From: Psychrobacter sp. APC 3281 | GTDB lineage: Bacteria > Pseudomonadota > Gammaproteobacteria > Pseudomonadales > Moraxellaceae | Assembly (NCBI RefSeq): GCF_030407815.1 | Contig: NZ_JASDCS010000005.1 | Location: 186,001 to 250,000, forward strand | Length of the DNA: 64,000 nt | Reading direction: 5' to 3' | Part shown: piece after piece, positions 28,685 to 36,909 of the stretch | How positions within the stretch are numbered: position 1 is the first letter of the stretch | Layout of the letters: each line of letters starts with the position of its first letter | Notes under the pieces: model-generated | What the model was told of the DNA's origin: nothing | Database searches by the model: none | What the model saw: only the letters and a program-made list of their open reading frames with translations | Translations under genes and position numbers: made by a program

Positions 28685-29665
28685 ATGCTATTTCATCCAC
28701 CAAAAAACCCGGTTGAGCTAAAAGTAAGACATTTAAATGAAGCGCAAAAACAGCGCCGTGAAGATTTAATGGAAGCCACCCAAGGCAAAGCTGCGCTTAA
28801 AGCATTCAAAAAAACAATGGCAAAAAAAGCCAAGCAGGCGCTAAAAGCAAAAAGTAAAAAGCAGAAAAAAAATACTGACAATGCCTCGCAAGTTTTTGTT
28901 TTGGATTTTGAAGGTGACATCAAAGCCACTGCCGTTAAGCATCTGCGCGAAGAAATCAGCACCTTAATCAGTACCGCTAACAAAGGCGATGAAGTGATTG
29001 TACGCCTCGAATCAGGTGGCGGTTTGGTGCATGGTTATGGATTGGCAGCCGCGCAATTGGTGCGCTTAAAGGACGCTGGCCTAAAGCTCACAGTATGCGT
29101 CGATAAAGTGGCGGCGAGTGGTGGCTACATGATGGCGTGCGTGGCAGACAATGTGGTGGCAGCGCCATTTGCGATTATTGGCTCAATCGGCGTGGTATCA
29201 CAATTGCCAAACTTTCATAAATGGCTCAAAAACCATGATGTCGATTATGAGATGTTTACGGCTGGCGACTATAAACGCACGGTGACGGTGTTTGGCGAAA
29301 ACGATGCCGAAGATCGTGCCAAATACCAAGAAGAGCTAGAGCAGACGCACGAGCTATTCAAGCATTTCGTCAATACCTATCGTCCAGAACTTGATGTTGC
29401 CAAAGTGGCCACAGGTGAGCATTGGTATGGTGAGGATGCGTTAAAGCTTAACCTGATTGACAGCTTGCAGACCTCTGACAGCTACATTTTAGAGCGTATG
29501 GAAGACAATGAAGTGTACGCATTACATTCACGTCAGAAACCGACGCTGGCAGAGAAGCTGGGCCTTGCGCAAACCGCAGAAGCGACGCTCAGTATGGCAG
29601 TGGATAAACTGCCAGATGCGCTCGCACGTTTTGAGTCAAACAGCCGCTTGAATATTCTAAAATAG
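28685..29665 (+). CDS. sohB: SohB-like S49 serine peptidase lacking the N-terminal membrane anchor
   Basis: Signal-peptide-peptidase-A-family protease; SohB is normally anchored in the inner membrane with its active site in the periplasm. The catalytic pair is clear: Ser145 in VAASGGYMM and Lys197 in AGDYKRT. LRLESPGG-like VRLESGGGLVHGYGLAA is at about residue 107. The protein starts at MLFHPPKNPVELKVRHL, aligning with the region after the transmembrane helix of the enteric protein. The first 70 residues are a Lys/Ala/Gln-rich, coiled-coil-like stretch. A GAGGA ribosome site lies 9 bases before the ATG and an in-frame TGA overlaps it, so no longer form can be read. The 326-residue length is slightly short. 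Confidence 0.88.
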   Translation: MLFHPPKNPVELKVRHLNEAQKQRREDLMEATQGKAALKAFKKTMAKKAKQALKAKSKKQKKNTDNASQVFVLDFEGDIKATAVKHLREEISTLISTANKGDEVIVRLESGGGLVHGYGLAAAQLVRLKDAGLKLTVCVDKVAASGGYMMACVADNVVAAPFAIIGSIGVVSQLPNFHKWLKNHDVDYEMFTAGDYKRTVTVFGENDAEDRAKYQEELEQTHELFKHFVNTYRPELDVAKVATGEHWYGEDALKLNLIDSLQTSDSYILERMEDNEVYALHSRQKPTLAEKLGLAQTAEATLSMAVDKLPDALARFESNSRLNILK

Positions 29666-29742
29666 TGTTAGATATCATTATGATGTCTGATAGCTAATAT
29701 TTTAACGGTCATATGTTCAGCAATACACTGTTTGTATTTTGT

Positions 29743-29774
29743 AAAAGGCGTGTCCTAACGGGTCGCGCCTTTTT
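29743..29774 (+). terminator. Intrinsic terminator after sohB
   Basis: AAAAGGCGTG pairs with CGCGCCTTTT (one wobble) around an 11-base loop, with a short T-run. Confidence 0.8.
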
Positions 29775-29905
29775 GCTGTTTATTGACAATTGCTGTGTTA
29801 TAAATGTAGCACACGGAAAACAGTATACGTGCGTGCACTAAAGCTCTAGTAGAGCTTTTTATCAACATTTGATTTAGACAATCAATAAAGAAAAGGAAGT
29901 CATTT

Positions 29906-31174
29906 ATGTCTAACGACAATTTAATGTTTACCGCAACAGAACATGGTCAAGCCATGCATGCCAAAGTCAAAGCGTTCATCGAAACGAATATTGAACCTAT
30001 CGAAGCCCAATTCTGGGAAGATTGTCATAAGAAAAACCCTGATGGTAATTGGGAAAATTGGGAGTGGCCAGAAGCCTACGAAAATTTGCGCAAGCAAGCA
30101 CGTGAAGAAGGCTTGTGGAATTTATTCTTGCCAGATGACACATTAGGTGCAGGACTGTCAGTCACTGATTATGCGCCTATCGCAGAATTGACTGGTCGTA
30201 GTTTGCTAGCACCTCATGTATTCAACTGTAATGCACCTGATAGCGGTAACATGGAGCTGTTATGGCGTTACGGTACTCAAGAGCAGCAAGACAAATGGCT
30301 TACCCCAATCCTAGAAGGTAAGACGCGCTCTGTATTTTGTATGACTGAGCCTGATGTGGCGTCAAGTGATGCAACCAATATGCAAGCAACCGCCGTAGTA
30401 GATGGTGATGAGATTGTCATCAATGGTAGTAAGTGGTGGTCATCTGGTCTTGGCGATCCTGCGGTTGATGTCTTGATTGTGATGGCATATACCGCGGATG
30501 AAAGTGCAGACCGTCATCATCAGCATTCGATGGTACTTGTGCCAGTCAAGACTCCGGGTGTGAACATTAAACGTATGCTGAAAGTGTTTGGCGATTACGA
30601 TGCACCGCACGGCCATGGTGAGATTAGCTTTGAAAATGTACGTGTACCTGTCAGCCACTTTATTGGTGGACCTGGTAAGGGTTTTGAGATTGCACAGGGT
30701 CGTCTAGGGCCAGGCCGTATTCATCATTGCATGCGCTGTATCGGTGCTGCCGAAAAATCTCTTGAATTAGCGGTCAAGCGTGGTATGTCGCGTACTGCCT
30801 TTGGTAAGCCGTTACTGCAATTGGGTGGTAACTTTGAGCGTATCAGCGAGGCTCGTATCAAAATCGACCAAGCACGCTTGCTCACATTGTACGCCGCCCA
30901 AAAAATGGATGCTCAGGGCACCAAAGCCGCATTGACTGAAATCTCTGCTATCAAAGTAGTGGCGCCAACCGTGCTACAAGAAGTGGTCGATATGGCGATT
31001 CAGATTCATGGTGGTATGGGCGTGTGTCAAGACACATTACTGCCAAACTTTTATGCGCAAGCACGTGTACTACGTTTAGCAGACGGTCCAGATGAAGTAC
31101 ATAAAACCATGATTGCTAAGCTGGAACTAAAACGCCAAGGCTTTAGTCGTTCTGCTAAATCTGACAAAGCTTAG
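29906..31174 (+). CDS. ACAD10/11-type acyl-CoA dehydrogenase
   Basis: FAD enzyme of 422 residues with the usual acyl-CoA dehydrogenase domains: MTEPDVASSDATN near residue 151, KWWSSGLGDP near 178, GRIHHCMRCIGAAEKSLEL near 270 and IHGGMGVCQDTLL near 368. At the position of the usual catalytic glutamate (YEGT) it has RLADGPDEVH, with Asp393. That motif is characteristic of the ACAD10/11 and bacterial LvaC branch, which handles 4-phosphorylated acyl-CoAs. An AAGGAAG ribosome site is present. The kinase gene that such enzymes work with is immediately downstream. The substrate class is inferred from family and neighbour. Confidence 0.88.
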   Translation: MSNDNLMFTATEHGQAMHAKVKAFIETNIEPIEAQFWEDCHKKNPDGNWENWEWPEAYENLRKQAREEGLWNLFLPDDTLGAGLSVTDYAPIAELTGRSLLAPHVFNCNAPDSGNMELLWRYGTQEQQDKWLTPILEGKTRSVFCMTEPDVASSDATNMQATAVVDGDEIVINGSKWWSSGLGDPAVDVLIVMAYTADESADRHHQHSMVLVPVKTPGVNIKRMLKVFGDYDAPHGHGEISFENVRVPVSHFIGGPGKGFEIAQGRLGPGRIHHCMRCIGAAEKSLELAVKRGMSRTAFGKPLLQLGGNFERISEARIKIDQARLLTLYAAQKMDAQGTKAALTEISAIKVVAPTVLQEVVDMAIQIHGGMGVCQDTLLPNFYAQARVLRLADGPDEVHKTMIAKLELKRQGFSRSAKSDKA

Positions 31175-31263
31175 TCTTAAGCTTAATCTTAACAAACGGT
31201 TGTGTGAGTTAGTTTCGATTTGCTCACGCAACTATCAAGAATAAGCCAATCAAAATGCTAATT

Positions 31264-31300
31264 GAAAATTCACTATTAACGACTTAGTAGTGAATTTTTC
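31264..31300 (+). terminator. Probable attenuating hairpin between the dehydrogenase and kinase genes
   Basis: GAAAATTCACTA pairs with TAGTGAATTTTTC (one bulged base) about 90 bases after the dehydrogenase stop. The T-run is within the stem's right arm. It may be a terminator or an RNA-stability hairpin that lowers expression of the next genes. Confidence 0.5.
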
Positions 31301-31415
31301 ATCACTAGAGCAAGTTTTCATTTCAAAAATAGCGAGAAGAATGAGATAAATTGAATTGAGAACTAGCTCGCATATCTGTTATAAAAATAAATGACCACAT
31401 GATAAGGAATGTCTC

Positions 31416-32660
31416 ATGGCAACTGATAATAAAGTACTAGACAAAGGCGGTACCGTACGCGAGGGTGAAGAGCTTGATGCCAAAGCAGTCAGTGAATGGC
31501 TTCGCGGTCAAGGTGTCGACGTGGTAGGCGAGCCTACAGTCACTCAGTTCTCAGGCGGCGCATCAAACTGGACGTATCGACTACAGTATGAAGGTGAAGA
31601 TAAAAACCAAGACCTCATATTACGTCGTCCACCAAAAGGCACCAAAGCAAAATCTGCCCATGACATGGTGCGTGAGTACACCGTTCAAAAAGCGTTAAAA
31701 GATGCTTATCCTTATGTACCTGAGATGATTGCGCTATGTACGGATGAAGCTGTTATCGGCGCTGACTTTTATGTGATGGAGCGGATGGAAGGTATTATTC
31801 CTCGTGCAGAATTACCAGAAGGTATCGATCTAAATCCTGAGCAAACGCGTCTGCTTTGCACCAATGTATTAGACGCTTTGGTAGAGTTACATCAGATAGA
31901 CTATACCGAGCATCCTGATTTGGTTAATTTGGGTCGCGGTGAAGGTTATTGCGAACGCCAGATCAGTGGTTGGGACAAACGTTATGTGAAAGCAAAGACA
32001 CCTAATGTACCGAGCTTTGCACTGGTTAGACAATGGCTTGCTAAGCACACGCCTGCCGATAGCAAAACTTGTATCATTCATAATGATTGGCGCTTTGACA
32101 ATGTCATACTTGATGCGGATGAGCCGACCAAAGTTATTGGCGTGCTCGACTGGGAGATGGCAACCCTTGGCGATCCATTAATGGACTTGGGTAGTGCGTT
32201 GGCTTACTGGATTGAAGAAGATGACAATATCATCATGCAGCAATTCCGTCGTCAGCCAACACATTTAGAAGGCATGATGACGCGTGATGAAGTGGTTGAA
32301 TATTATCTAAAACAGTCAGGTTTAGAGATAGATAACTGGACCTTTTATGAAGTGTTCGGATTGTTCCGCCTCTCAGGCATTATTCAGCAAATCTACTATC
32401 GTTATTATCATAAGCAAACCACCAATCCAGCGTTCAAAAACGCTTGGCTCGTTATACATGTCATGCATGCTAAATGTCTCAAATTAATTGCGCAATATGA
32501 AGGCGAAGCTTTATTCAATGCGCACGTTCAGCCGCATTTAGAAGACATAGGCGTAGATGCTGCCGCTATCGAGCAGTTACCAAGCCCTGTTCAAAAAGTG
32601 GTCAAAAGTATTTTACCAAAAGGTTATTTTGCAAAAGCACCTGACTCTCCTGAAGTGTAA
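31416..32660 (+). CDS. APH-fold phosphotransferase, putative hydroxyacyl-CoA kinase (ACAD10/11-N / LvaA-like)
   Basis: A 414-residue member of the aminoglycoside phosphotransferase fold. Key motifs are the N-lobe FSGGASNWTYRL near residue 45, the catalytic loop HNDWRFDN (H222, D224, N229), and the metal-binding LDWEMATLGDP near 245. This subfamily is not an antibiotic-resistance enzyme. Relatives fused to ACAD10/11 in animals, or in the lva operon of Pseudomonas putida, phosphorylate the 4-hydroxy group of acyl-CoAs. It follows an ACAD10/11-type dehydrogenase, which fits that role. An AAGGAA ribosome site precedes the ATG. Confidence 0.87.
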   Translation: MATDNKVLDKGGTVREGEELDAKAVSEWLRGQGVDVVGEPTVTQFSGGASNWTYRLQYEGEDKNQDLILRRPPKGTKAKSAHDMVREYTVQKALKDAYPYVPEMIALCTDEAVIGADFYVMERMEGIIPRAELPEGIDLNPEQTRLLCTNVLDALVELHQIDYTEHPDLVNLGRGEGYCERQISGWDKRYVKAKTPNVPSFALVRQWLAKHTPADSKTCIIHNDWRFDNVILDADEPTKVIGVLDWEMATLGDPLMDLGSALAYWIEEDDNIIMQQFRRQPTHLEGMMTRDEVVEYYLKQSGLEIDNWTFYEVFGLFRLSGIIQQIYYRYYHKQTTNPAFKNAWLVIHVMHAKCLKLIAQYEGEALFNAHVQPHLEDIGVDAAAIEQLPSPVQKVVKSILPKGYFAKAPDSPEV

Positions 32661-32708
32661 GCATTCAGTAAACTGTACTTTAGCAAATATGATAAAAGGT
32701 AATAATTT

Positions 32709-33473
32709 ATGACAACCATACTTTTAGCACGTCATGGCCAAGCGTCTTTTGGACAAGAAAACTATGATCAACTCTCAGAACTAGGTACTATCCAAGCCCA
32801 AATGCTAGGTCAGCACTATGCAGCCACACAGCGCCGCATCGATGCCATATTTACTGGTAGGTTGGTTCGGCAGCAAGACTCAGCACGTCATTTTTGGGAG
32901 CGTTACCAATCATCTGTACATGCCAGTAATAGCGATGGCACTGCTGTTACGCCTGTGATCAACTTTGATCAGCCTGATAGTTATATTCTGCCGCAGTTTG
33001 ATGAGTTTAATCATAAAGACGTGTTTGTTAAGTCAGCAGAGGCATCTGGCAATCGATCTGACATCTCGGCTGAAATCGCCAAAGCGGAATCCCCAGCCAC
33101 CCGACTGGCTGAGCTATTTGATCAAGCGATGCAGCGCTGGCATGCTGGTGACAATGATCAAGATTATCTTGAAAGCTGGCCACAGTTTAATAATCGTGCA
33201 CAGCAAGCCCTTGAACAAGTACGTACGAAAGTAGCAAGCATGAGCTTAGACCAGGATAGTACCGTACTCGTATTCACTTCAGGCGGCGTCATCGCTGCAA
33301 TCACTGCACAGTTATTGCGGCAAGGCAGTCAAACCGCTTATCAGCTGAATAAAAGCTTGGTTAATACGGGTGTGACCTCTATTACTTTAAAGAATCAAAG
33401 TTCTCGCTTATTGTCTTTAAATGAATACAGTCATTTATTCTCTGATGGCAAACCATTCGTGACATGGCGTTAA
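32709..33473 (+). CDS. Histidine phosphatase family protein
   Basis: A 254-residue branch of the phosphoglycerate-mutase-like superfamily, with the phospho-histidine loop LLARHGQASF near residue 5 and a second catalytic region VLVFTSGGVIAAITAQ near residue 185. In the second motif the usual histidine is replaced by a Ser-Gly-Gly turn, as seen in some broad-specificity family members. It starts 48 bases after the kinase gene with an AAAGGT ribosome site, so it is likely co-transcribed. It could remove phosphate from an intermediate or act as a proof-reading enzyme; the true substrate is unknown. Confidence 0.82.
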   Translation: MTTILLARHGQASFGQENYDQLSELGTIQAQMLGQHYAATQRRIDAIFTGRLVRQQDSARHFWERYQSSVHASNSDGTAVTPVINFDQPDSYILPQFDEFNHKDVFVKSAEASGNRSDISAEIAKAESPATRLAELFDQAMQRWHAGDNDQDYLESWPQFNNRAQQALEQVRTKVASMSLDQDSTVLVFTSGGVIAAITAQLLRQGSQTAYQLNKSLVNTGVTSITLKNQSSRLLSLNEYSHLFSDGKPFVTWR

Positions 33474-33491
33474 ATTTGCGCATGATTATGC

Positions 33492-33512
33492 AGGTAAGGT
33501 AAGGTAAGGTAG
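33492..33512. repeat. Short tandem AGGTA repeat
   Basis: Four consecutive AGGTA-type pentamers lie in the 3' spacer after the histidine phosphatase gene. The array is a slippage-prone tract with no evident coding role. Confidence 0.75.
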
Positions 33513-33605
33513 TGTCATATCTGTTTAAAGTATAAGCCTTATCGACGTTTATACTAAGAAATACCAATTTGATTCTGTGTAATATCGATATACAAAGGAC
33601 GGTAC

Positions 33606-34475
33606 ATGCAAAATAAATTAATAAAATTGGTTGCTAAAAGTGCGCGCCATAGCAAAAACCAGATAGTAGGCGCGGTTCGACCTGCAAGCTATCTAAAAGA
33701 CTTGAGTCAGCAGCAAGTAGGCAAAGGTAAAACGGTGCTTATCACAGGTGCCAGTTCAGGTCTGGGTGAAGGTATGGCAAGACTGTTTGCTAGCCTTGGC
33801 TACAACCTGGCTATATGTGCGCGTCGTACTGATCGTTTGGAGCACCTAAAATCGGAGATGATGCAGAAGTATCCTGATATCCGAGTCGAATACCAAGCAC
33901 TAGATGTGAGTGATTACGATACGGTCTTTCAAGTATTTGATGCTTTTGCAGATGATTTCGGTAGCATTGAGCGAGTAGTAGTCAATGCGGGTATTGGTGA
34001 TAGCCGCCGCATTGGTAAAGGGCATTTTGAAACCAATCGTCGCACTGCCGATGTCAATTTTGTCGCCGCATTGGCACAGTGTGAAGCCGCTATGAATATC
34101 TTCCGTGCTCAGAACAGTGGCCATTTGGTCGTGATATCGAGCATGTCAGCCATGCGCGGATTACCTAGGCATTTGACAACCTATGGTGCAAGTAAAGCTG
34201 GCTTGGCTCATTTAGCAGAAGGCATTCGCGCCGATATGCTTTTGACCAATCTTCCTATCAAAGTTTCTACGATTTACCCAGGTTATATTCGCACTGAAAT
34301 CAACGAAGGCTCTAAGCCATTACCGTTCGAAGTCGATACAGATACTGGTACTAAAGCCATTGTCGCGGCTATCGAAGCGGGCGTAGATGAAGCCTGTGTA
34401 CCGAGCCTGCCTTGGTCTATGGTCAGTCATGCGATGAAGCACTTGCCATTACAGGTAATGAATAAACTAAGCTAA
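33606..34475 (+). CDS. Short-chain dehydrogenase/reductase
   Basis: A 289-residue classical SDR. Cofactor loop TGASSGLGEGMARL lies near residue 47, ICARRTDRL follows strand 2 (suggesting NADPH), VVNAGIG near 125, the catalytic Ser in VVISSMSAM, and YGASK near residue 197. The first 40 residues are a basic N-terminal extension. An AAGGA ribosome site precedes the ATG. It is the last gene of the ACAD/kinase/phosphatase run and is followed by a strong terminator. It could reduce a 4-oxo or oxidise a 3-hydroxyacyl-CoA in that pathway; this is inference. Confidence 0.88.
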   Translation: MQNKLIKLVAKSARHSKNQIVGAVRPASYLKDLSQQQVGKGKTVLITGASSGLGEGMARLFASLGYNLAICARRTDRLEHLKSEMMQKYPDIRVEYQALDVSDYDTVFQVFDAFADDFGSIERVVVNAGIGDSRRIGKGHFETNRRTADVNFVAALAQCEAAMNIFRAQNSGHLVVISSMSAMRGLPRHLTTYGASKAGLAHLAEGIRADMLLTNLPIKVSTIYPGYIRTEINEGSKPLPFEVDTDTGTKAIVAAIEAGVDEACVPSLPWSMVSHAMKHLPLQVMNKLS

Positions 34476-34500
34476 TCAAATAGGTTTTCTTAATGCTGAA

Positions 34501-34540
34501 AAGAAGAAGCCCACTATTATTGTAGTGGGCTTCTTCTTTT
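34501..34540. terminator. Bidirectional terminator between the SDR gene and fadD
   Basis: A perfect 16-bp stem (AAGAAGAAGCCCACTA / TAGTGGGCTTCTTCTT) with a 6-base loop and a T-run lies between convergent genes. Confidence 0.93.
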
Positions 34541-34566
34541 ATTTACTCTAAATAGCAGAGCAAGTA

Positions 34567-36267
34567 TTACAACGTTTGAGGATTATTTGACATATGCTGT
34601 TCACGCAGCTTTTGACGTAGTACTTTACCAATATTACTCTTTGGTAGCTCACTAACAAACTCAATATGGCGTGGACATTTATAACCAGTCAAATTGTCCA
34701 ACGCAAATTCTTTGATAACTTCTTTAGTGACGTTATTATCAGCAGGTACAATATAAATTTTAACCGCTTCACCTTGATTTTCATCAGGAATACCAATCAC
34801 GGCGCAATCGACGATACCATCACAATCGAGCATAACTGACTCGATCTCATTCGGGAAGACGTTGAAGCCTGAAACTAAGATCATGTCTTTCTTACGATCT
34901 AGTAGAGTAAAGTAACCTTTCTCATCCATGCTAACAATATCGCCAGTACGGAAGTAGCCATCGCGAGTAAAGTCATTGCTATTGTCTTTATTAAAGTATC
35001 CTGACATAACGTTTGGACCTTTGATACACATCTCGCCTGATTGATGCATGCCAACACGCTCACCGTTTTCGTCAACCACGATAATATCGACACTCGGTAC
35101 AGGTATACCAATAGTACCGTTGAATTTGCGATCAGTGATAACGTTGGCAGTACCGCCAGCCACACCTTCCGTCATACCCCAACCTTCAACCATGGGGCAG
35201 CCAGTCACTTCTAACCAACGTGCTGCGGTTTGCTCGGTTGCCGCCATACCACCTGCTTGCGTAATACGTAGCGAGCTAAAGTCCAAATCTTTAAAGTTTG
35301 GTTGGTCAAGTAACCCTTTGAATAGAGTGTTGACTGCAGGGAAGATGTGGAACGGTTGTTTTGATAAGGTTTTGACAAAGCCTGGCATATCGCGCGGATT
35401 AGGCACTAGGATAAAGGTATAACCTGAACGCATACCGAGCAAACTCAGCATAAAGGCAAAAATATGATACAGCGGTAAGGCCATAACCATATTGATATAT
35501 ACCTCGTTGATACCTGAGGTCACAGGGCGATACCATGCCTCTGATTGCATAGCAGCAGCAACGACATTACGTTGTGTTAGGACAGCACCTTTAGATAGTC
35601 CAGTTGTACCACCTGTATACTGCAAAATCGCTTTTTGTTGTAGGGTAGTCTTTGGTGCTTGAATCGGTAGGTTTTTTCCCTTTTTTAATACTTCAGGGAA
35701 TTTAGTGACATTGTACTTAGGGTCATTCAGGTTGTATTTTGGAACCAAGCGTTTAACCTGACGAATAACCGTATTGACCAAAATACCTTTCAGACCCATC
35801 ATATCGCCCATTTTCGATAGTACGATACGTTTGATATTGGTCTCTTCAATAACTTGTTCAAGCGCTTGGGCAAAGTTGTCAACAACAAAGATAACCTGAG
35901 CACCTGAGTCATTCAATTGATGACGCAGCTCACGGCCTGTATATAGTGGATTAATAGGTGTACAAACGTAACCTGCACGCAGAATCCCAATCATAGTCGG
36001 TAGGTATTGTGGAACGTTTGGCATCATCAGAGCCACTACGCTGCCTTTAGGTAAACCTTGAGCTTGTAACCATGCTGCGACTGCAAGTGAAGCGTTATCA
36101 ACGTCGCCATAAGTATGCGTAACACCCATACAGATAGTCATCGGATGCATACGAAAGCGGTTAAAACACTCTTCATATAACTCTATGAGGCTTTCATACT
36201 GATCAGGATTGATCGTCTTAGGTACGTTTTCTGGGTATTGAGCAAGCCAAGGTTTATCTACAGTCAT
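34567..36267 (-). CDS. fadD: Long-chain-fatty-acid-CoA ligase (FadD), copy 1
   Basis: Activates fatty acids to acyl-CoA with ATP for beta-oxidation or phospholipid synthesis. The 566-residue ANL-superfamily protein has the P-loop QYTGGTTGLSKGAVL near residue 213. It also has GWGMTEG near 365, GYFRTGDIVSMDEKGYF near 437 and the C-terminal lysine region GKVLRQKLRE. It is nearly identical in architecture to a second fadD at 36910-38607, on the same strand. It faces the acyl-CoA module at 29906-34475, so shared substrates are plausible. The start is the ATG at 36267 (MTVDKPWLAQYPENVP). Confidence 0.95.
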   Translation of the reverse strand: MTVDKPWLAQYPENVPKTINPDQYESLIELYEECFNRFRMHPMTICMGVTHTYGDVDNASLAVAAWLQAQGLPKGSVVALMMPNVPQYLPTMIGILRAGYVCTPINPLYTGRELRHQLNDSGAQVIFVVDNFAQALEQVIEETNIKRIVLSKMGDMMGLKGILVNTVIRQVKRLVPKYNLNDPKYNVTKFPEVLKKGKNLPIQAPKTTLQQKAILQYTGGTTGLSKGAVLTQRNVVAAAMQSEAWYRPVTSGINEVYINMVMALPLYHIFAFMLSLLGMRSGYTFILVPNPRDMPGFVKTLSKQPFHIFPAVNTLFKGLLDQPNFKDLDFSSLRITQAGGMAATEQTAARWLEVTGCPMVEGWGMTEGVAGGTANVITDRKFNGTIGIPVPSVDIIVVDENGERVGMHQSGEMCIKGPNVMSGYFNKDNSNDFTRDGYFRTGDIVSMDEKGYFTLLDRKKDMILVSGFNVFPNEIESVMLDCDGIVDCAVIGIPDENQGEAVKIYIVPADNNVTKEVIKEFALDNLTGYKCPRHIEFVSELPKSNIGKVLRQKLREQHMSNNPQTL

Positions 36268-36909
36268 GATTAGCGTCCTTAAATATTAAAATAAATTAAG
36301 GCTCTATAAAAAAGTAGTCACATCCATGTCAACAATTTAAATCGCTGTTCCGTTAGCAAGAAATTGTCGAGTGTTATCCTATATATTCACATACTGCTAA
36401 AATACGAGGCCCTTATAAAGTTTGATTTAACCACAGAGTATAAATAACTCATCAGATTAAAAAACCAATTAATGTTTTGGTAATGAAAATAGCTACTAGT
36501 AATGCTGCTAATCAATCGATATGAGTCATAATTATATAAGATCAAAGTAACAGAAAGTATAGTGACACATTTTGGCAATACATTAACATAACTACAACCG
36601 TGCCTGTTATTCTTATACAAGAACTTGATAGTTTACAGTTAAATTTGATAAATGAAATAATATATGTTGAATAGTTAGAAAACGCCTAGAAGAATTATTT
36701 ACTTTCTTATCAAGTAATTAACATGACATTTATTCAAAAAATGTTATATAACTGAATATAAAAGTAGATTTGCAGTAATTATAGTGGGGTAGTGTCATAA
36801 TTGAATGACATAAAGTGAATATATAAAAAGAGCATCTTACATTAAATGTAAAATGCTCTTGAGTGAAAATAAAATCAAATTTTTGAAAAATTAAAATTTT
36901 GATATTCGT
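36268..36909. other. 642-base AT-rich intergenic region between the two fadD genes
   Basis: Very AT-rich. It contains a small hairpin TGTCAT/ATGACA at about 36794-36811 and the terminator of fadD copy 2 (36825-36860). A 77-codon leftward frame (36387-36620) has no ribosome site and is not convincing. The fadD copy 1 promoter must lie near the left end. Confidence 0.55.
36825..36860 (-). terminator. Intrinsic terminator after fadD copy 2
   Basis: On the minus strand AAGAGCATTTTACATT pairs with AATGTAAGATGCTCTT and is followed by TTTTTATAT. Confidence 0.85.

Noticed and set aside
29747..29756. GGCGTGTCCT next to sohB as a second end of the MITE-like element
   Set aside because: It is part of the stem of an ordinary terminator, and no matching second end or target duplication was seen.
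31416..32660. Aminoglycoside-resistance kinase
   Set aside because: The fold is APH-like, but the sequence type and position beside an ACAD10/11-like gene fit an acyl-CoA-associated kinase.
33670..33690. GGTTCGA resembling a tRNA T-arm
   Set aside because: It is inside the SDR reading frame and no acceptor stem or anticodon arm can be folded around it.
36387..36620. 77-codon leftward frame between the fadD genes
   Set aside because: No ribosome site, no recognisable domain and composition of AT-rich intergenic DNA.
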